This document shows positions 54,016-63,793 of a DNA stretch of 64,000 nt, one piece after another. The notes under the pieces are model-generated. The model did not search any database and had not been told where the DNA came from. It saw only the letters and a program-made list of their open reading frames with translations. The stretch comes from an uncultured Clostridia bacterium. Its GTDB lineage: Bacteria > Bacillota > Clostridia > Oscillospirales > Feifaniaceae. Within the stretch, counting starts at the first letter, position 1. Each line of letters opens with the position of its first letter. The position numbers and the translations under genes were made by a program. The stretch lies in contig CALWCA010000012.1 of NCBI GenBank assembly GCA_944376235.1, forward strand, positions 32,397 through 96,396, written 5' to 3'.

Positions 54016-54840
54016 GTGGAGCTCAATTTGGAAACGCTCAGGCAGGCGGGGCTTGAGGCGGCCGGCGTGCTGGACGCCCGGACGGCAGCCCCCCTGCTGC
54101 GCCGCGACATCGGGGTCTTTGGGGGCGTCATCGTGGCGCTCTTTCCCTACTATGCGGGCAGCGCCCCGGGAAATCTGTCGCTCTATGCGCGCGGGCAGGA
54201 TTACCATGCCGTGCTGCGCCGGCGCCTGGAGCGCGCAGCGCAGCTTCTGGGGCTTGAGGCGCAGCCCTATGCCGACGTCTCCCCCTTTGACGAGGTGCGG
54301 CTTGGGCAGGCGGCGGGCCTTGGCGGCGTGGGACAAAACGGCCTGCTCATGAACCGCGCCTTCGGCAGCTTCTTTTTTATCGGGGAGCTGGTGACAAAGC
54401 AGGAGCTGGCCCCCCTGCAGGGCGGGCTGGAGCCCGCCTGCACCGGCTGCGGACACTGCCTGCGGGAGTGCCCCACCGGGGCGCTGCGGCAGGGCGGGCT
54501 GCAGCTCTCTTTCTGCCTTTCCCACATCACGCAGGCCCGGCGCATCACGCCGCACCAGCAGGCGCTGCTTCAAAGGAGCGCCCTGATTTGGGGGTGCGAC
54601 GCCTGCCAGCTCTGCTGCCCCGCCAACCGGGCGCTGCCGCCCACGGCGCTGCCCGAATTTTCGCAAGGGCTGCTGTGCAGCCTGGGCGAAGGCGAGCTTC
54701 GCGGCCTTTCGGACAGGGCTTTCCGACGCGCCTATGGCGGCAGGGCCTTTTGCTTTCGCGGCATCCGGCCGCTTGCCCGCAATCTGGAGCTGTGCGGAAA
54801 AGAGGCGGCAGGAGATGCCTCCCTGCCAAAAGAGCTCTGA
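54016..54840 (+). CDS. QueG-like iron-sulfur protein (epoxyqueuosine reductase family)
   Basis: 274 residues. The N-terminal half has the DUF1730-like pattern (LGGVGQNGLLMN), followed by two 4Fe-4S clusters: CTGCGHCLRECPTGAL (about 143-158) and CDACQLCCP (about 200). It is shorter than classical QueG and lacks a HEAT-repeat tail. No other queuosine gene is near. The GTG start is preferred because GAGGGGGAG lies 7 nt upstream, whereas the ATG at 53965 is only a few bases after the expected transcription start (TTGCCC-16-TAAAAT). Confidence 0.8.
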   Translation: MELNLETLRQAGLEAAGVLDARTAAPLLRRDIGVFGGVIVALFPYYAGSAPGNLSLYARGQDYHAVLRRRLERAAQLLGLEAQPYADVSPFDEVRLGQAAGLGGVGQNGLLMNRAFGSFFFIGELVTKQELAPLQGGLEPACTGCGHCLRECPTGALRQGGLQLSFCLSHITQARRITPHQQALLQRSALIWGCDACQLCCPANRALPPTALPEFSQGLLCSLGEGELRGLSDRAFRRAYGGRAFCFRGIRPLARNLELCGKEAAGDASLPKEL

Positions 54841-54917
54841 CAGGTGCTTTGAAAAAAGCGCCCCCTTAAACCGTCTCCTTTTTTGCCGGGGCAAAAGGGC
54901 AAAAGCGGGAAAGCACA

Positions 54918-54967
54918 AAAAACGGGGGCCGTCCCTCCTCTGGTCAAGGGGGGCGGCTCCCGTTTTT
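54918..54967. terminator. Bidirectional terminator
   Basis: A stem of about 15 pairs (with G-T pairs) between ACGGG...CCCGT arms, flanked by AAAAA and TTTTTTT. It serves the convergent QueG-like gene and ABC permease gene. Confidence 0.8.
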
Positions 54968-55006
54968 TTGTGTTGTGGGAATACCGGCCTTGCGGCGTTT
55001 GTGCCG

Positions 55007-56665
55007 TTACGCTCCGCCCAAGGGCACGAGAGGCTCTTCGGAGGAACGCTTGTTAAGCCGGAAGCTCTGCCAGGCCTTCATGGCCGTGTTGATGAGCAAA
55101 ATGACCAGAGAGATGGCGACGGCGCTCTCCCACATGCCCTGGTCGCTGTAAGCCGTGATCTGCAGCGCCAGCGTGGTCAGGCGGGCGTTGTAGAGCAGCG
55201 AGACGGCCGAAATGGTGACCATGGTGTTGGTGAAGAAGTAGACAAACACGTCGAGCAGCATGCGCCGGCTGTTGGGGATGATGACGTCAAGCAGCACGCG
55301 CAGGGAGCTGCCTCCCAGCGTGTAGCACACGGCCTCCAGATTGGGATTGAGCAGCTTGAAGTGGCTGATGGCCATCATGTAGGGAGAGCCGAAAAAGTGC
55401 ATGACGTTGACGATGACAAGGATCCAGATGGTGTTGTAGATGGGGGTGCCCCGGAAGAACATGGCAAAGGCAAGGCCCAGTGCCAGGCCGGGGATGGCAA
55501 GCGAGGTGATGTAAAGGGCGTGGGCCAGCTTTTTGAGCCCCGAGGGGGCGCTTGCCACACGCACATACATATAACCCGCCGCCAGCGACAGCAGCGTACC
55601 CAGCACACCCGTCATCAGGGCAATGAGCACCGAGTTGAGAATGAGGCTGCCAAGCTTGCCCACCGTGATGATGCGGGCAAAGTGGGAGAAGGTCAGCGTC
55701 ATGTCATAGGGCCACGACTGGATGAAGGGCGTGATGAGAATGAGCGCAATGGGCACCACCAGCATGACCAAGAGCATGGCAAAAAAGAGCTTTTGCACGG
55801 GGTGAAAGCGTCCCGAGCGCACCTGCACCACGTTGCGCGTGGAGCTGACCTGCTTTTTGCTGAAATACAGGATGTCAAGCAGATAGACAATCACGGCCGG
55901 GACCAGGATCATGGTGCTGTAGATGGCGCCCTTGGAAAAGTCGAGCATGCCGATGACGTTTTTGTAAAAGAGCAGGGGAATGATGGAGTAGGTGCCGCCC
56001 ACCGACAGAGGGATTCCGTAGTCGGTGAAAATCATGGTAAAGCAGACGGCAAAGGCCGAAAACAGCGCATACTTCATGATGGGCAGCGTGATGTCGAAAA
56101 AGCGGCGCAGGGGCCGCACCCCCAGCATGGCGGCCGTTTCAAAAAGACGGCCGTCGAGGTTGATCAGCGCCTGAGAGAGCACCAGAAAGGCCAGGGGGAA
56201 GGCGTAAAAGAAGCTGCCCATGACGATGCCGAGCGGCCCGTAGATGGGGAGCTGGATGCCGGTCAGCCGCGTGACGATGCCCATTTTGCCAAAGAGATAG
56301 ACAATGACAAGGCCGTGCGTGATGGAGGGCACCAGCATGGGCAAAATGGCGAGAAAGCGCAGCAGGGGACGCCGCTTTGCCGTCACCTTGAGCTCCACGA
56401 CATAGGCGAAGAAAAAGGCCATGCAGACGGCAAGCAGGCTGGACACCATCGTGACCACGCAGGAATTGCGCAGCGCCTGCTTGGTGATGGAGCTTCCCAG
56501 CACCTCGGCAAAGCCGGCGTAGAAGGGGGAGAAGTCCACCGATTTGCCCAGCAGGGTGAGCATGGGCACGATCAGATTGGTGCACACAATCAGGATCAGT
56601 AAAATCAGGCAGAGCGTGGAGGTGCGCCGACGCCAGACGTTGGATTCTCTGTTTGTAAAACTCAC
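55007..56665 (-). CDS. ABC importer permease, two fused BPD domains
   Basis: 552 residues with two six-helix halves, each with an EAA loop (ETAAMLGVRPLRRFFDITLP about 190 and EAVCYTLGGSSLRVLLDVII about 450). Fused permeases of this type belong to iron(III), thiamine or 2-aminoethylphosphonate importers. The start is GTG with AAGAGGAG upstream, overlapping the ATPase stop. It is the last gene of a three-gene operon downstream of a c-di-AMP riboswitch. Confidence 0.9.
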   Translation of the reverse strand: MSFTNRESNVWRRRTSTLCLILLILIVCTNLIVPMLTLLGKSVDFSPFYAGFAEVLGSSITKQALRNSCVVTMVSSLLAVCMAFFFAYVVELKVTAKRRPLLRFLAILPMLVPSITHGLVIVYLFGKMGIVTRLTGIQLPIYGPLGIVMGSFFYAFPLAFLVLSQALINLDGRLFETAAMLGVRPLRRFFDITLPIMKYALFSAFAVCFTMIFTDYGIPLSVGGTYSIIPLLFYKNVIGMLDFSKGAIYSTMILVPAVIVYLLDILYFSKKQVSSTRNVVQVRSGRFHPVQKLFFAMLLVMLVVPIALILITPFIQSWPYDMTLTFSHFARIITVGKLGSLILNSVLIALMTGVLGTLLSLAAGYMYVRVASAPSGLKKLAHALYITSLAIPGLALGLAFAMFFRGTPIYNTIWILVIVNVMHFFGSPYMMAISHFKLLNPNLEAVCYTLGGSSLRVLLDVIIPNSRRMLLDVFVYFFTNTMVTISAVSLLYNARLTTLALQITAYSDQGMWESAVAISLVILLINTAMKAWQSFRLNKRSSEEPLVPLGGA

Positions 56666-57429
56666 CGGCGCTCTCCTCTTTTCAAATTCCAAATATAGCG
56701 TGCACGCTTGTTGATCTGGTCGATGATAAAGGTTTGAATAAAGGGGTTTCCCTGCGTCTCATAGAGATCGATGGGCGGGGCGTCGGCCACAATGTGCCCG
56801 TGATCCATGAGAATGATGCGGTCAGACAGGGAAAAGGCCTCCTCCTGATCGTGCGTGACCATCATCATGGTAATTCCCAGCTCGCTTTGCAGCTCCTTGA
56901 GCTCCTCGCTCAGGTCGACCTTGACCACGGCATCAAGCGCCGAGAAGGGTTCGTCGAGCAGCAGAAGGTCGCAGTCAAGCACCAGCGAACGGGCGATGGC
57001 GGCGCGCTGCTGCATGCCGCCCGAGAGCTGGGAGGGCAGCTTCTTAATGGCCTTTTCCAGCTTGAGCGTGGAGAGCGTGCTCATCACGCGATCGCGGATT
57101 TCCTGCGCGCTTTTTTTGCGCAGCTTGAGCCCATAGGCCACGTTGTCGTAAAGGGTCATGTGGGGGAACAGCGCGTAGTCCTGAAACACGATAGAGAACC
57201 CGCGCTTATCCGGCCGAACCTCGGTGATGTCCACGCCCTCGTGGTAGATTTTCCCACTGGTTGGGGCTTCAAGTCCGGCGATGGTGCGAAGCAGAGTGGT
57301 TTTGCCGCATCCGGAAGGTCCTAAAATGGAGATGAATTCTCCTTTTTTTACCTGGCAGTTGATGTCAGTGAGTACCTGGTGCGCGCCAAAGCTCTTGCAC
57401 AGTGCTTCAACTCGCAGCAGATCACTCAT
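56662..57429 (-). CDS. ABC importer ATPase (FbpC/PotA-like)
   Basis: 255 residues. Walker A GPSGCGKTT (about 37-45), signature LSGGMQQRAAIAR (about 135) and Walker B LLLLDEPFSALD; the TOBE domain of longer homologues is absent. The ATG is chosen for GGAG 8 nt upstream and overlaps the SBP stop by 8 nt. It energises the fused permease. Confidence 0.92.
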   Translation of the reverse strand: MSDLLRVEALCKSFGAHQVLTDINCQVKKGEFISILGPSGCGKTTLLRTIAGLEAPTSGKIYHEGVDITEVRPDKRGFSIVFQDYALFPHMTLYDNVAYGLKLRKKSAQEIRDRVMSTLSTLKLEKAIKKLPSQLSGGMQQRAAIARSLVLDCDLLLLDEPFSALDAVVKVDLSEELKELQSELGITMMMVTHDQEEAFSLSDRIILMDHGHIVADAPPIDLYETQGNPFIQTFIIDQINKRARYIWNLKRGERR

Positions 57430-58423
57430 ACCTGGCACTCCATTCTGCGGAAAGTCTTTGCTTGAGGTCGGCGTCGGTGATGCCGGTCATGTCAAGCAGC
57501 TTGAAGTTGTCGGGGTAGTTTCCGCGGTTCTCCCCGTCCTCCAAAACGGCGATGTTGTAATCGTTGAAGATGGCGTTGCCCTCCACCGAGGTGATGACGC
57601 CCATGATCTCGAGCACAAACTCGGAGGGCTCTTCGCTGCGGTTGATGAGCAGGGCGGTGTCGTAGTCATAGGGGGCGCCCTCTTCGGCAAAGATGACCTT
57701 CACGGGCTTGCCGGCCTCCTCCAGACGCATGCCATCATAGTCCATGCCAAGGCCGATGACGGCTTCTCCCTTTTCCACCATGGTGGAGGGGATGGAGCCC
57801 GACTCGCCAAACAGCATGATGTTTTCGCTGAGCTTGTCAAAATACTCCCAGCCCGCCTCTTCGCCGTACAGGTTGAGAAGGCCCAGCAGGAAGAAGTAGC
57901 CCGTCGCGGAGCTGTTGGGGTTGGTCATGACAATATGGCCCTTGTAAACCGGGTCGAGCAGATCCTCATAGGAGGTGGGCTCGGGCAGGCCCAGCCTTTC
58001 GAGCTCCTGCGTGTTGACCAAAATCGCGCCGCACCACACGCCGTTGGGCAGCACCATGTTGTCGGGGTCGGCATACTCGCTCTTGTAAGAGCTCGAGGGC
58101 TCGTAGGCGCGCAGCAGGCCCTCGTTTTTGAGGGTGTTGGCATGGGCGCTCGAAAGCGACAGCGCAATGTCGGTGTCGGTATCCCGGCCCTCGGCCTGCA
58201 GCTTGGCGGCCAGCTTGCCCGACGACATGTAGGTGATGTTGATTTCGGCATCGGGATACAGAGAGCGCAGATACTCAAGCTGAATGGCGATCTGGTCCTC
58301 GTAGTTGGCCGACAGGATATTGACCACCTGCGCGTCGGCGTCGGAATTCTGGCAGCCGGCAAGCGGCACCAAAAGGGCAGCCAGCACCAGAATCAGGGCA
58401 AAAAATTTGGAAAGCCTTTTCAT
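57422..58423 (-). CDS. ABC importer substrate-binding lipoprotein (SBP_bac_6/8-like)
   Basis: 333 residues: signal peptide and lipobox LAGC (Cys about 24), then a type II binding-protein fold (VVNILSANYEDQIAIQLEYL). The family includes iron(III), thiamine and 2-aminoethylphosphonate binders; the tyrosine pair that coordinates iron in FbpA is not obvious, so iron is not assured. AGGAGG precedes the ATG. It is the first gene of the riboswitch-controlled operon. Confidence 0.88.
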   Translation of the reverse strand: MKRLSKFFALILVLAALLVPLAGCQNSDADAQVVNILSANYEDQIAIQLEYLRSLYPDAEINITYMSSGKLAAKLQAEGRDTDTDIALSLSSAHANTLKNEGLLRAYEPSSSYKSEYADPDNMVLPNGVWCGAILVNTQELERLGLPEPTSYEDLLDPVYKGHIVMTNPNSSATGYFFLLGLLNLYGEEAGWEYFDKLSENIMLFGESGSIPSTMVEKGEAVIGLGMDYDGMRLEEAGKPVKVIFAEEGAPYDYDTALLINRSEEPSEFVLEIMGVITSVEGNAIFNDYNIAVLEDGENRGNYPDNFKLLDMTGITDADLKQRLSAEWSARYE

Positions 58424-58526
58424 GTGTGTTCCTCCTGTTTTTCAAAAAATTTTAAGAATGAGCCGGTATAGACGGCGAATTCCCGAAACAGTGCAGGGTG
58501 CAGCGCAGGCCGGCTGCAGATGCCTT

Positions 58527-58565
58527 AAAAGAAAACTGCCGCCCGGGGGTTCCCCCGGCCGGCAG
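58527..58565 (-). terminator. Riboswitch-linked terminator
   Basis: A stem of about 13 pairs with one G-G mismatch (58536-58565), followed on the minus strand by TTTTCTTTT (58535-58527). It lies between the c-di-AMP riboswitch and the ABC operon and is its likely expression platform. Confidence 0.85.
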
Positions 58566-58632
58566 AAAAGAGTACAAAAAATATAGGCAGGACGGGCACG
58601 CTTGGGCGGCCGTGTCTGCAAAAATCCCTTCT

Positions 58633-58737
58633 CTGCCGACGAGATTAGCTGACGGGTTCGGGAAGAAAGGTCCCCTACCGCAAAGGGCGGATTCACCCCA
58701 ACAAATGGTTCTCCCGTTACTAAATAGTATTAGGCAA
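58633..58737 (-). ncRNA. c-di-AMP riboswitch (ydaO/yuaA type)
   Basis: Read on the minus strand the conserved ydaO blocks appear in order: TAACGGGAGAACC, TTTGTTGGGGTGAATCC, GGTAGGGGACC, CCCGAACCCGTCAGCTAAT and CTCGTCGGC. A P1 pairing TTGCC / GGCAG closes it. It starts just after a consensus promoter. Known to bind cyclic di-AMP and turn expression off; usual targets are potassium and osmolyte transport or wall hydrolases. Confidence 0.93.
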
Positions 58738-58742
58738 TTCCC

Positions 58743-58771
58743 ATTATAGCAAAATGGCGCGGAAGATGCAA
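58743..58771 (-). promoter_or_regulatory. Promoter of riboswitch-ABC operon
   Basis: Minus strand: TTGCAT, 17 bp, TATAAT. Transcription would start at the 5' edge of the riboswitch. The remaining 58772-58895 is A+T-rich and holds no gene and no clear clpC terminator. Confidence 0.85.
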
Positions 58772-58895
58772 GTTTTTTATTGGGAAGAGAAGGGATAAAT
58801 TTTCCAGTAATTGACTGACTTTGTGAGAAAACGGCAGTTTTGACTATTTAAAAACAGCAACAAAACCGAAGAAAACAAAGGAAAAACCTGCTTTT

Positions 58896-61325
58896 TTACG
58901 GGAGATCCGAGGCGTTTTCCTGCTCAAATACGAGGGAGCCGTCCCTTTCCCGGCAGACGACCCGATGCCCGGGCTTGAGGGTGCCGTCGAGCAGCAGGGA
59001 GCTCAGGCCGTCCTCCAGGCGGCGCACCACGGCGCGGCGCAGGGGGCGGGCGCCGTAGAGGGGGTCGGCGCCGTCGGCAATGAGAAAGCGCAGGGCCGAG
59101 TCGTCGACGCGCAGCGTCAGGCCGGCCTGCTTTACGCGCTCGGCCACCCGGCCGCACAGCAGGCCGGCGATGCGAAGCAGGGCCTCCTCGTCCAGCCGTT
59201 GGAAGACGACGATCTCGTCCATGCGGTTGAGCAGCTCGGGGCGCAGCGTGGATTTGAGCTCGGCGAGAACGGCCTCGCGCACCGACCGGGCGGCGCTGTC
59301 CTGCGTCACGTCAAAGCCCACGATGCGGGGGCCTTCGGTGAGCAGCCGTGCGCCGATGTTGGAGGTGCAGATGACGATGGTGTTGCGAAAGTCGGTCCTG
59401 CGGCCCTGCGCGTCGGTGAGGCGGCCGTCTTCCAAAAGCTGCAGCAGGATGCTCCAGACGTCGGAGTGCGCCTTTTCGAGCTCGTCGAAGAGCACGACGC
59501 TGTAGGGGCGTCGGCGCACGCGCTCGGTGAGCTGGCCGCCCTCCTCGTAGCCCACATAGCCGGGCGGGGAGCCGATCAGGCGCGAGACCGTGTGCTTTTC
59601 CATATATTCGCTCATGTCCAGGCGGATGAGGGCCTCTTCGCTGCCGTAGACAGCCTCGGCCAGCGCGCGCGACAGCTCGGTCTTGCCCACCCCGGTCGGG
59701 CCCAGAAAGAGAAAGGAGCCGACGGGGCGGTCGGGGTCCTTGAGGCCCACGCGCCCGCGCCTGACGGCGCGCGCCACGGCGGCCACGGCCTCCTGCTGGC
59801 CGACGACCCGGCGCGAGAGAGCCTCCTCCAGCCCCAGCAGGCGCTGCGCCTCCCCCTCCTGCAGCCGGCCGACGGGGATGCCGGTCCAGCCCGACACCAC
59901 CTCGGCGATGGCCTGTGCGTCGACGGTGCCCGACGAGCGGGTTCTCTGCTCCCACTCCTGCCGGCGCCCCTGCAGCTCGGCCTTGCGCTGGCGCTCCTTG
60001 TCACGCAGGCCGGCGGCGCGCTCAAATTCCTGCGCCGCCACGGCCGCCTCTTTTTCCTGGCAGAGGCTTTGCAGCTCCTGCTCGAGCGCCCGCAGGTCGG
60101 GCGGACGGGTATAGGCGGAAAGCCGGGCCTTGGAGGCCGCCTCGTCCATGAGGTCGATGGCCTTGTCGGGCAGGTAGCGGTCGCTGATATAGCGGTCGGA
60201 CAGCACGGCGGCGGCCGTCAGCGCCTCGTCGGTCAGCTTGACGCGGTGGTGGGCCTCGTAGCGGTCGCGCAGGCCGCGCAGGATGGCCACCGTCTGCTCC
60301 ACCGAGGGCTCGCCCACCGGGACGGGCTGAAAGCGCCGCTCGAGGGCGGCGTCCTTTTCCACATGGCGGCGGTATTCGTCGGAGGTGGTGGCGCCCACCA
60401 CCTGCAGCTCCCCGCGCGCCAGCGAGGGCTTGAGGATGTTGGCGGCATCGACGGCGCCCTCCGCCGCGCCAGCCCCGATGAGGGTGTGCAGCTCGTCGAT
60501 GAAGAGGATGACGTCGCCCGCCGTGCGCACCTCCTCCAGCGCGGTTTTGAGGCGCTCTTCAAACTCGCCTCGGTATTTGGCCCCCGCAATCATGGAGGGC
60601 AGGTCGAGCGCCACCACCCGCTTGCCGCGCAGAGGGTCTGGCACGCGCCCCTCGGCGATGCGCGCCGCCAGCCCCTCGACCACCGCCGTTTTGCCCACAC
60701 CGGGCTCCCCGATCAGGCAGGGGTTGTTTTTCTGACGCCGGGACAGGATCTGGATGACGCGGTCGGTCTCGCTCTCCCGCCCGATCACGGGGTCGATGCG
60801 CCCCTGCCGTGCAGCCTCGGTCAAATCTCTGGAAAACTGGGCCAGGGTGGGGGTTTTGCTGCCGGAGGAGCCGGAGCAGTGGGTTTCCTGCTGGGCGCGG
60901 CCAAGAGCGGCCGTCACGTCGCCGGCCAGCCGCACCGCGTCGACGCCAAGCTCCCCGAGCACCAGCATGGCGGCCGAGCCCGTTTCCTCCAAAAGGGCGA
61001 GCAGCAGATGCTCGGTGCCGATATAGTTGTGGCCGAAGGAGGCGGCAATGGCATAGCTCGATTCGATGATGCGCTTGCTGCGCGGCGTCAGGTCGCAGGG
61101 GGCCACGGCCGAGCGCGCGCCGCGCCCGTCCTGGCGTTCGATGAGCGAGACGACGGTGTCGGCGTCGGCGCCCGCCTGGCGCAGCAGGCTTTGAGACAGC
61201 CCGCCCTCCTGCGCCGCAAGGCCAAACAGCAGATGCTGGCTGCCGATAAAGCTGTGCCCGAGCTCCCGGGCGCATTCGAGGGCGAGGTTGAGTGCCCCCG
61301 TAGCGGTTTCGGTAAATTTGTTCAA
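58896..61325 (-). CDS. clpC: ClpC-type AAA+ unfoldase
   Basis: 809 residues. Two N-terminal Clp repeats (about 1-145), D1 with Walker A GEPGVGKT (about 208), a middle coiled-coil/UVR-like linker ([18 protein letters not shown], about 425), D2 with GPTGVGKT (about 540) and a VGFDV-type loop that could dock ClpP. Unfolds proteins for ClpP degradation. The start is TTG, with AAGGGGG upstream. CtsR, McsA and McsB genes and a CtsR operator are absent, so it lacks the usual Bacillus-type operon and control. Confidence 0.93.
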   Translation of the reverse strand: MNKFTETATGALNLALECARELGHSFIGSQHLLFGLAAQEGGLSQSLLRQAGADADTVVSLIERQDGRGARSAVAPCDLTPRSKRIIESSYAIAASFGHNYIGTEHLLLALLEETGSAAMLVLGELGVDAVRLAGDVTAALGRAQQETHCSGSSGSKTPTLAQFSRDLTEAARQGRIDPVIGRESETDRVIQILSRRQKNNPCLIGEPGVGKTAVVEGLAARIAEGRVPDPLRGKRVVALDLPSMIAGAKYRGEFEERLKTALEEVRTAGDVILFIDELHTLIGAGAAEGAVDAANILKPSLARGELQVVGATTSDEYRRHVEKDAALERRFQPVPVGEPSVEQTVAILRGLRDRYEAHHRVKLTDEALTAAAVLSDRYISDRYLPDKAIDLMDEAASKARLSAYTRPPDLRALEQELQSLCQEKEAAVAAQEFERAAGLRDKERQRKAELQGRRQEWEQRTRSSGTVDAQAIAEVVSGWTGIPVGRLQEGEAQRLLGLEEALSRRVVGQQEAVAAVARAVRRGRVGLKDPDRPVGSFLFLGPTGVGKTELSRALAEAVYGSEEALIRLDMSEYMEKHTVSRLIGSPPGYVGYEEGGQLTERVRRRPYSVVLFDELEKAHSDVWSILLQLLEDGRLTDAQGRRTDFRNTIVICTSNIGARLLTEGPRIVGFDVTQDSAARSVREAVLAELKSTLRPELLNRMDEIVVFQRLDEEALLRIAGLLCGRVAERVKQAGLTLRVDDSALRFLIADGADPLYGARPLRRAVVRRLEDGLSSLLLDGTLKPGHRVVCRERDGSLVFEQENASDLP

Positions 61326-61565
61326 CGAAAAAATCCCCCTTCATGCCTTGGGCTTTCTTCGAATACTATATGCAGGAAACGGGCAAAAAACCAAAACAGG
61401 AAGCGTGAATGGCCCTCTTTTTGAGAAAAAGGGCCCGTACGCCGGGGCGCTGCGCAAAAAGGCCTTTTTGCGGTGCGGGGGCTCGGAAAAAGGGGAAAAG
61501 TGTGGTATACTGCCGGTAACGCGAGCCGTGACGGCGACGGGGAGGCCGAAAGGGAGGGGAAACGC

Positions 61566-62354
61566 ATGAGAGAAAATGGGGCCTGGAGCAGGGAGTGGGC
61601 GGACATGCGCCGGCAGGAGGATGCTTTTTTGGAGCGTTACCGGCAGGCGCAGGCGCCCTTGGAGCAGCTGCGCGACAGGGTACCGCAGGGTGTCCAGGAC
61701 ACGCTGGAGGCCGCCTTTTCCAAGGCCTTTTGCGTGATTTTGGAAAAGGGGACGCCGGCAATAGAAAAGACCCTGCGCAAGGAGGAGCTTAGGCGCCGCG
61801 CCGCCCTTTGGGCCTTTGACCTGTCGCAAAAGGAAACGCGGCGCGCCTTGCGCCAGCCCGGCAAAAAGGCCCGTGCGGCGGCGCTGCGGGGCACGGTTTT
61901 TTCGGGGACGCAGGGGCTTGTGCTGGGGGTGCTGGGCATGGGCCTGCCCGACGTGCCGCTCTTTGTGGGGGAGATTTTGCGCGGCGTCTATCAAACGGCG
62001 CTGCACTATGGGTTTTCCTACGAGGGGGACAGGGAGCAGATGTTTGTGCTGGCGATTGTGGAGGCCGCCTGCTCGGCAGGAGAGGTGCAGCAGGAGCGGG
62101 ACAGGGAGCTCAACCGCCTGATTGAAACGGGGCGGCCGCCTGCCCTGTGGACAAAAAGCGGCCGCAGGGAGGCTGCCGCCCAGGCACTGGCAGGGCAGGT
62201 GCTGTATCTGAAATTTTTGCAGGGCGTGCCGGTGGCGGGCGCGGTGGGCGGAGCATACAACGCCCCCGTGCTGCGCCGGGTGCTGCGCTATGCCGACCTG
62301 AAGTACCGCAGGAGGTTCCTGCGCGGTCTGCGGCGGGAAAAACCGCAGGGATAA
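61566..62354 (+). CDS. EcsC family protein
   Basis: 262 residues. Matches the EcsC domain (LEAAFSKAFCVILEKGTPAIEKT, then the glycine-rich hydrophobic GLVLGVLGMGLPDVPLFVG and YGFSYEGDREQMFVLAIVEAA). In B. subtilis EcsC accompanies an ABC transporter; here no EcsAB genes are near and the role is unknown. The Gly-rich hydrophobic segments may insert in or lie on the membrane. AGGGAGGGG precedes the ATG. Single gene, divergent from clpC. Confidence 0.85.
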   Translation: MRENGAWSREWADMRRQEDAFLERYRQAQAPLEQLRDRVPQGVQDTLEAAFSKAFCVILEKGTPAIEKTLRKEELRRRAALWAFDLSQKETRRALRQPGKKARAAALRGTVFSGTQGLVLGVLGMGLPDVPLFVGEILRGVYQTALHYGFSYEGDREQMFVLAIVEAACSAGEVQQERDRELNRLIETGRPPALWTKSGRREAAAQALAGQVLYLKFLQGVPVAGAVGGAYNAPVLRRVLRYADLKYRRRFLRGLRREKPQG

Positions 62355-62491
62355 TAGCTCCTTGGAGAGAGCGCCCAAAGGCGGGAGCGGCCGGCGCGCG
62401 GCCCTTTGTTTGAAGGGGCGCGCAGAGCCCCTTTTCGCGCAAAAGAAGGCGCGCCCCGCCAGAGGGGAAGGGCCCTTGCCAAGGAAAAAAC

Positions 62492-62527
62492 AAAATCCCC
62501 CGGAGCCACAGGGCTCCGGGGGATTTT
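62492..62527. terminator. Bidirectional terminator
   Basis: A 16-bp perfect stem with a 4-nt loop and built-in A/T ends, followed by TTTT on the + strand. It serves the convergent ecsC-like and C39-type genes. Confidence 0.9.
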
Positions 62528-62572
62528 TTGGCTGCATGCAAAGGGGCTGGCTTTGTCGGCTGGGGGAAGCGG

Positions 62573-63436
62573 TTACTGCTCGGAGGGGGTGGCGATGGCA
62601 AACACCATGTCGTTGAGCTCCTCCTCGGGGAAGAAGTCGTAGAGCGTGAAGTTGTAGAGGAAGCGCTCGGCGCCGTAGGTGCCGTAGCCGTCCTGGTTGT
62701 GGTCGGTGGTGTCATAGGGGTCGGCCACGATGAGCACATCGTCCTGCAGGGTCTCGGTGCCCATGTTGTCGTAGCCGATGATGACCTGCCAGTGGCCGCC
62801 CCAGTCGTTCCAGCCGATCATGATGGGCGTGCCCTCGGCCAGCGTCTCCTGGATGAAGTCGGGCGTGAAAACCTCGGCCACGTTGTCCTTGCAGTCAAAG
62901 GTGCTGTAGAGGTCAAAGCCGCCGACGCCCTCGAAGATTTCAAGCAGCTGACGCAGCGAGGTGGCCTCGGGAGCAAGCCCGTTGGAGCGCAGCTCGGCCA
63001 GCGTCTGCTCGTTGTAGTCGCCCAGAGCGTCATACCAGTTGAGCACCATCAGGGCACTGGTGACGCCGCAGCTCCACTCGGTCGACTGCTGCAGCGTTTT
63101 GAAGTGGCTGAGAATGGTCAGCGTGTCGGTGCTCTCCATGTTGTAGTAGTCAAGACGGCTGAAGTAGGGGCTGTCGGGGTGGTCCCCCTCGCGCTCCACG
63201 CTGTCGGCCCCGTCCTCGGGGCTCATGTCGACGGCGTAGGGCAGCTTCATTTCGTCGGTGTAATTCCCCGAAGTCTCGGTGACGGGGGGATTGGCTTCGG
63301 TGCCGTTTTCGCCGTTGCTTTCCACGGTGCCGTTTTGCGCACCGTTTTCAGCCTCTCCGCCCTCGTCCTGGGCGCAGGCCGGAACCAGCACTGCCAGCAT
63401 GGTGAGTACAAGAAACAATACAATCAGTTTTTTCAT
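62573..63436 (-). CDS. C39-type (papain-like) peptidase-fold lipoprotein
   Basis: 287 residues: lipoprotein signal (lipobox VPAC, Cys about 21), an acidic Gly/Asn/Glu linker (about 25-60), then a peptidase_C39_2-like domain. The candidate triad is visible: Cys in EWSCGVTSALMVLNWYD (about 122), His in GGHWQVIIGYD (about 217) and Asp in VLIVADPYD (about 238). An extracytoplasmic protease or inactive relative; substrate unknown. AAAGGGAG precedes the ATG. A long structured leader (63437-63793) lies upstream. Confidence 0.82.
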   Translation of the reverse strand: MKKLIVLFLVLTMLAVLVPACAQDEGGEAENGAQNGTVESNGENGTEANPPVTETSGNYTDEMKLPYAVDMSPEDGADSVEREGDHPDSPYFSRLDYYNMESTDTLTILSHFKTLQQSTEWSCGVTSALMVLNWYDALGDYNEQTLAELRSNGLAPEATSLRQLLEIFEGVGGFDLYSTFDCKDNVAEVFTPDFIQETLAEGTPIMIGWNDWGGHWQVIIGYDNMGTETLQDDVLIVADPYDTTDHNQDGYGTYGAERFLYNFTLYDFFPEEELNDMVFAIATPSEQ

Positions 63437-63793
63437 GACGGGCAATCTCCCTTTCTCTAAAAAAATCAATTGTACCTGTACGCAAACACATTGTCACGCG
63501 GCTTTTATTGTTTTCATACGAGGTGCGCGCAAAGCGCCCTTTTTTCGATGGATTCAATAGTCAATCGCGATATCGAGTCTATGTCGTCTGTTGGCCGTCC
63601 AAGGAAGACCTCACCGTTTACTACTCTCATGTTGTTTTATACAAGTACGGCGGCCCTTGCCGCGCTTACCCACGGGACGCGCCGTCCCGCGCTATAAAAT
63701 GACGAGCCCGCCTTCGGGCTCCAACGTGAGACGCAGCCTGCTTTTGCTGCGGGTCTGTCCCCGGCCAGCCCTCCTTTCGCAGGCAAAAGTATA
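63437..63793 (-). other. Long structured leader of C39-type gene
   Basis: A TATACT -10 (minus strand, 63793-63788; weak -35) would start an RNA with about 345 nt before the gene. It contains, in order, AAAGGAGGG at its 5' end, hairpins CGCAGC/GCTGCG, GAGCCC/GGGCTC, GGGAC/GTCCC and GCGGC/GCCGC, then a less structured A+T-rich part with a 38-codon frame (63514-63630) lacking a ribosome site. No known riboswitch class is matched. The role is open. Confidence 0.4.

Noticed and set aside
63514..63630. 38-codon frame on the minus strand (MRVVNGEVFLG...)
   Set aside because: The peptide looks protein-like, but there is no ribosome site and no recognisable family; left as part of the leader.
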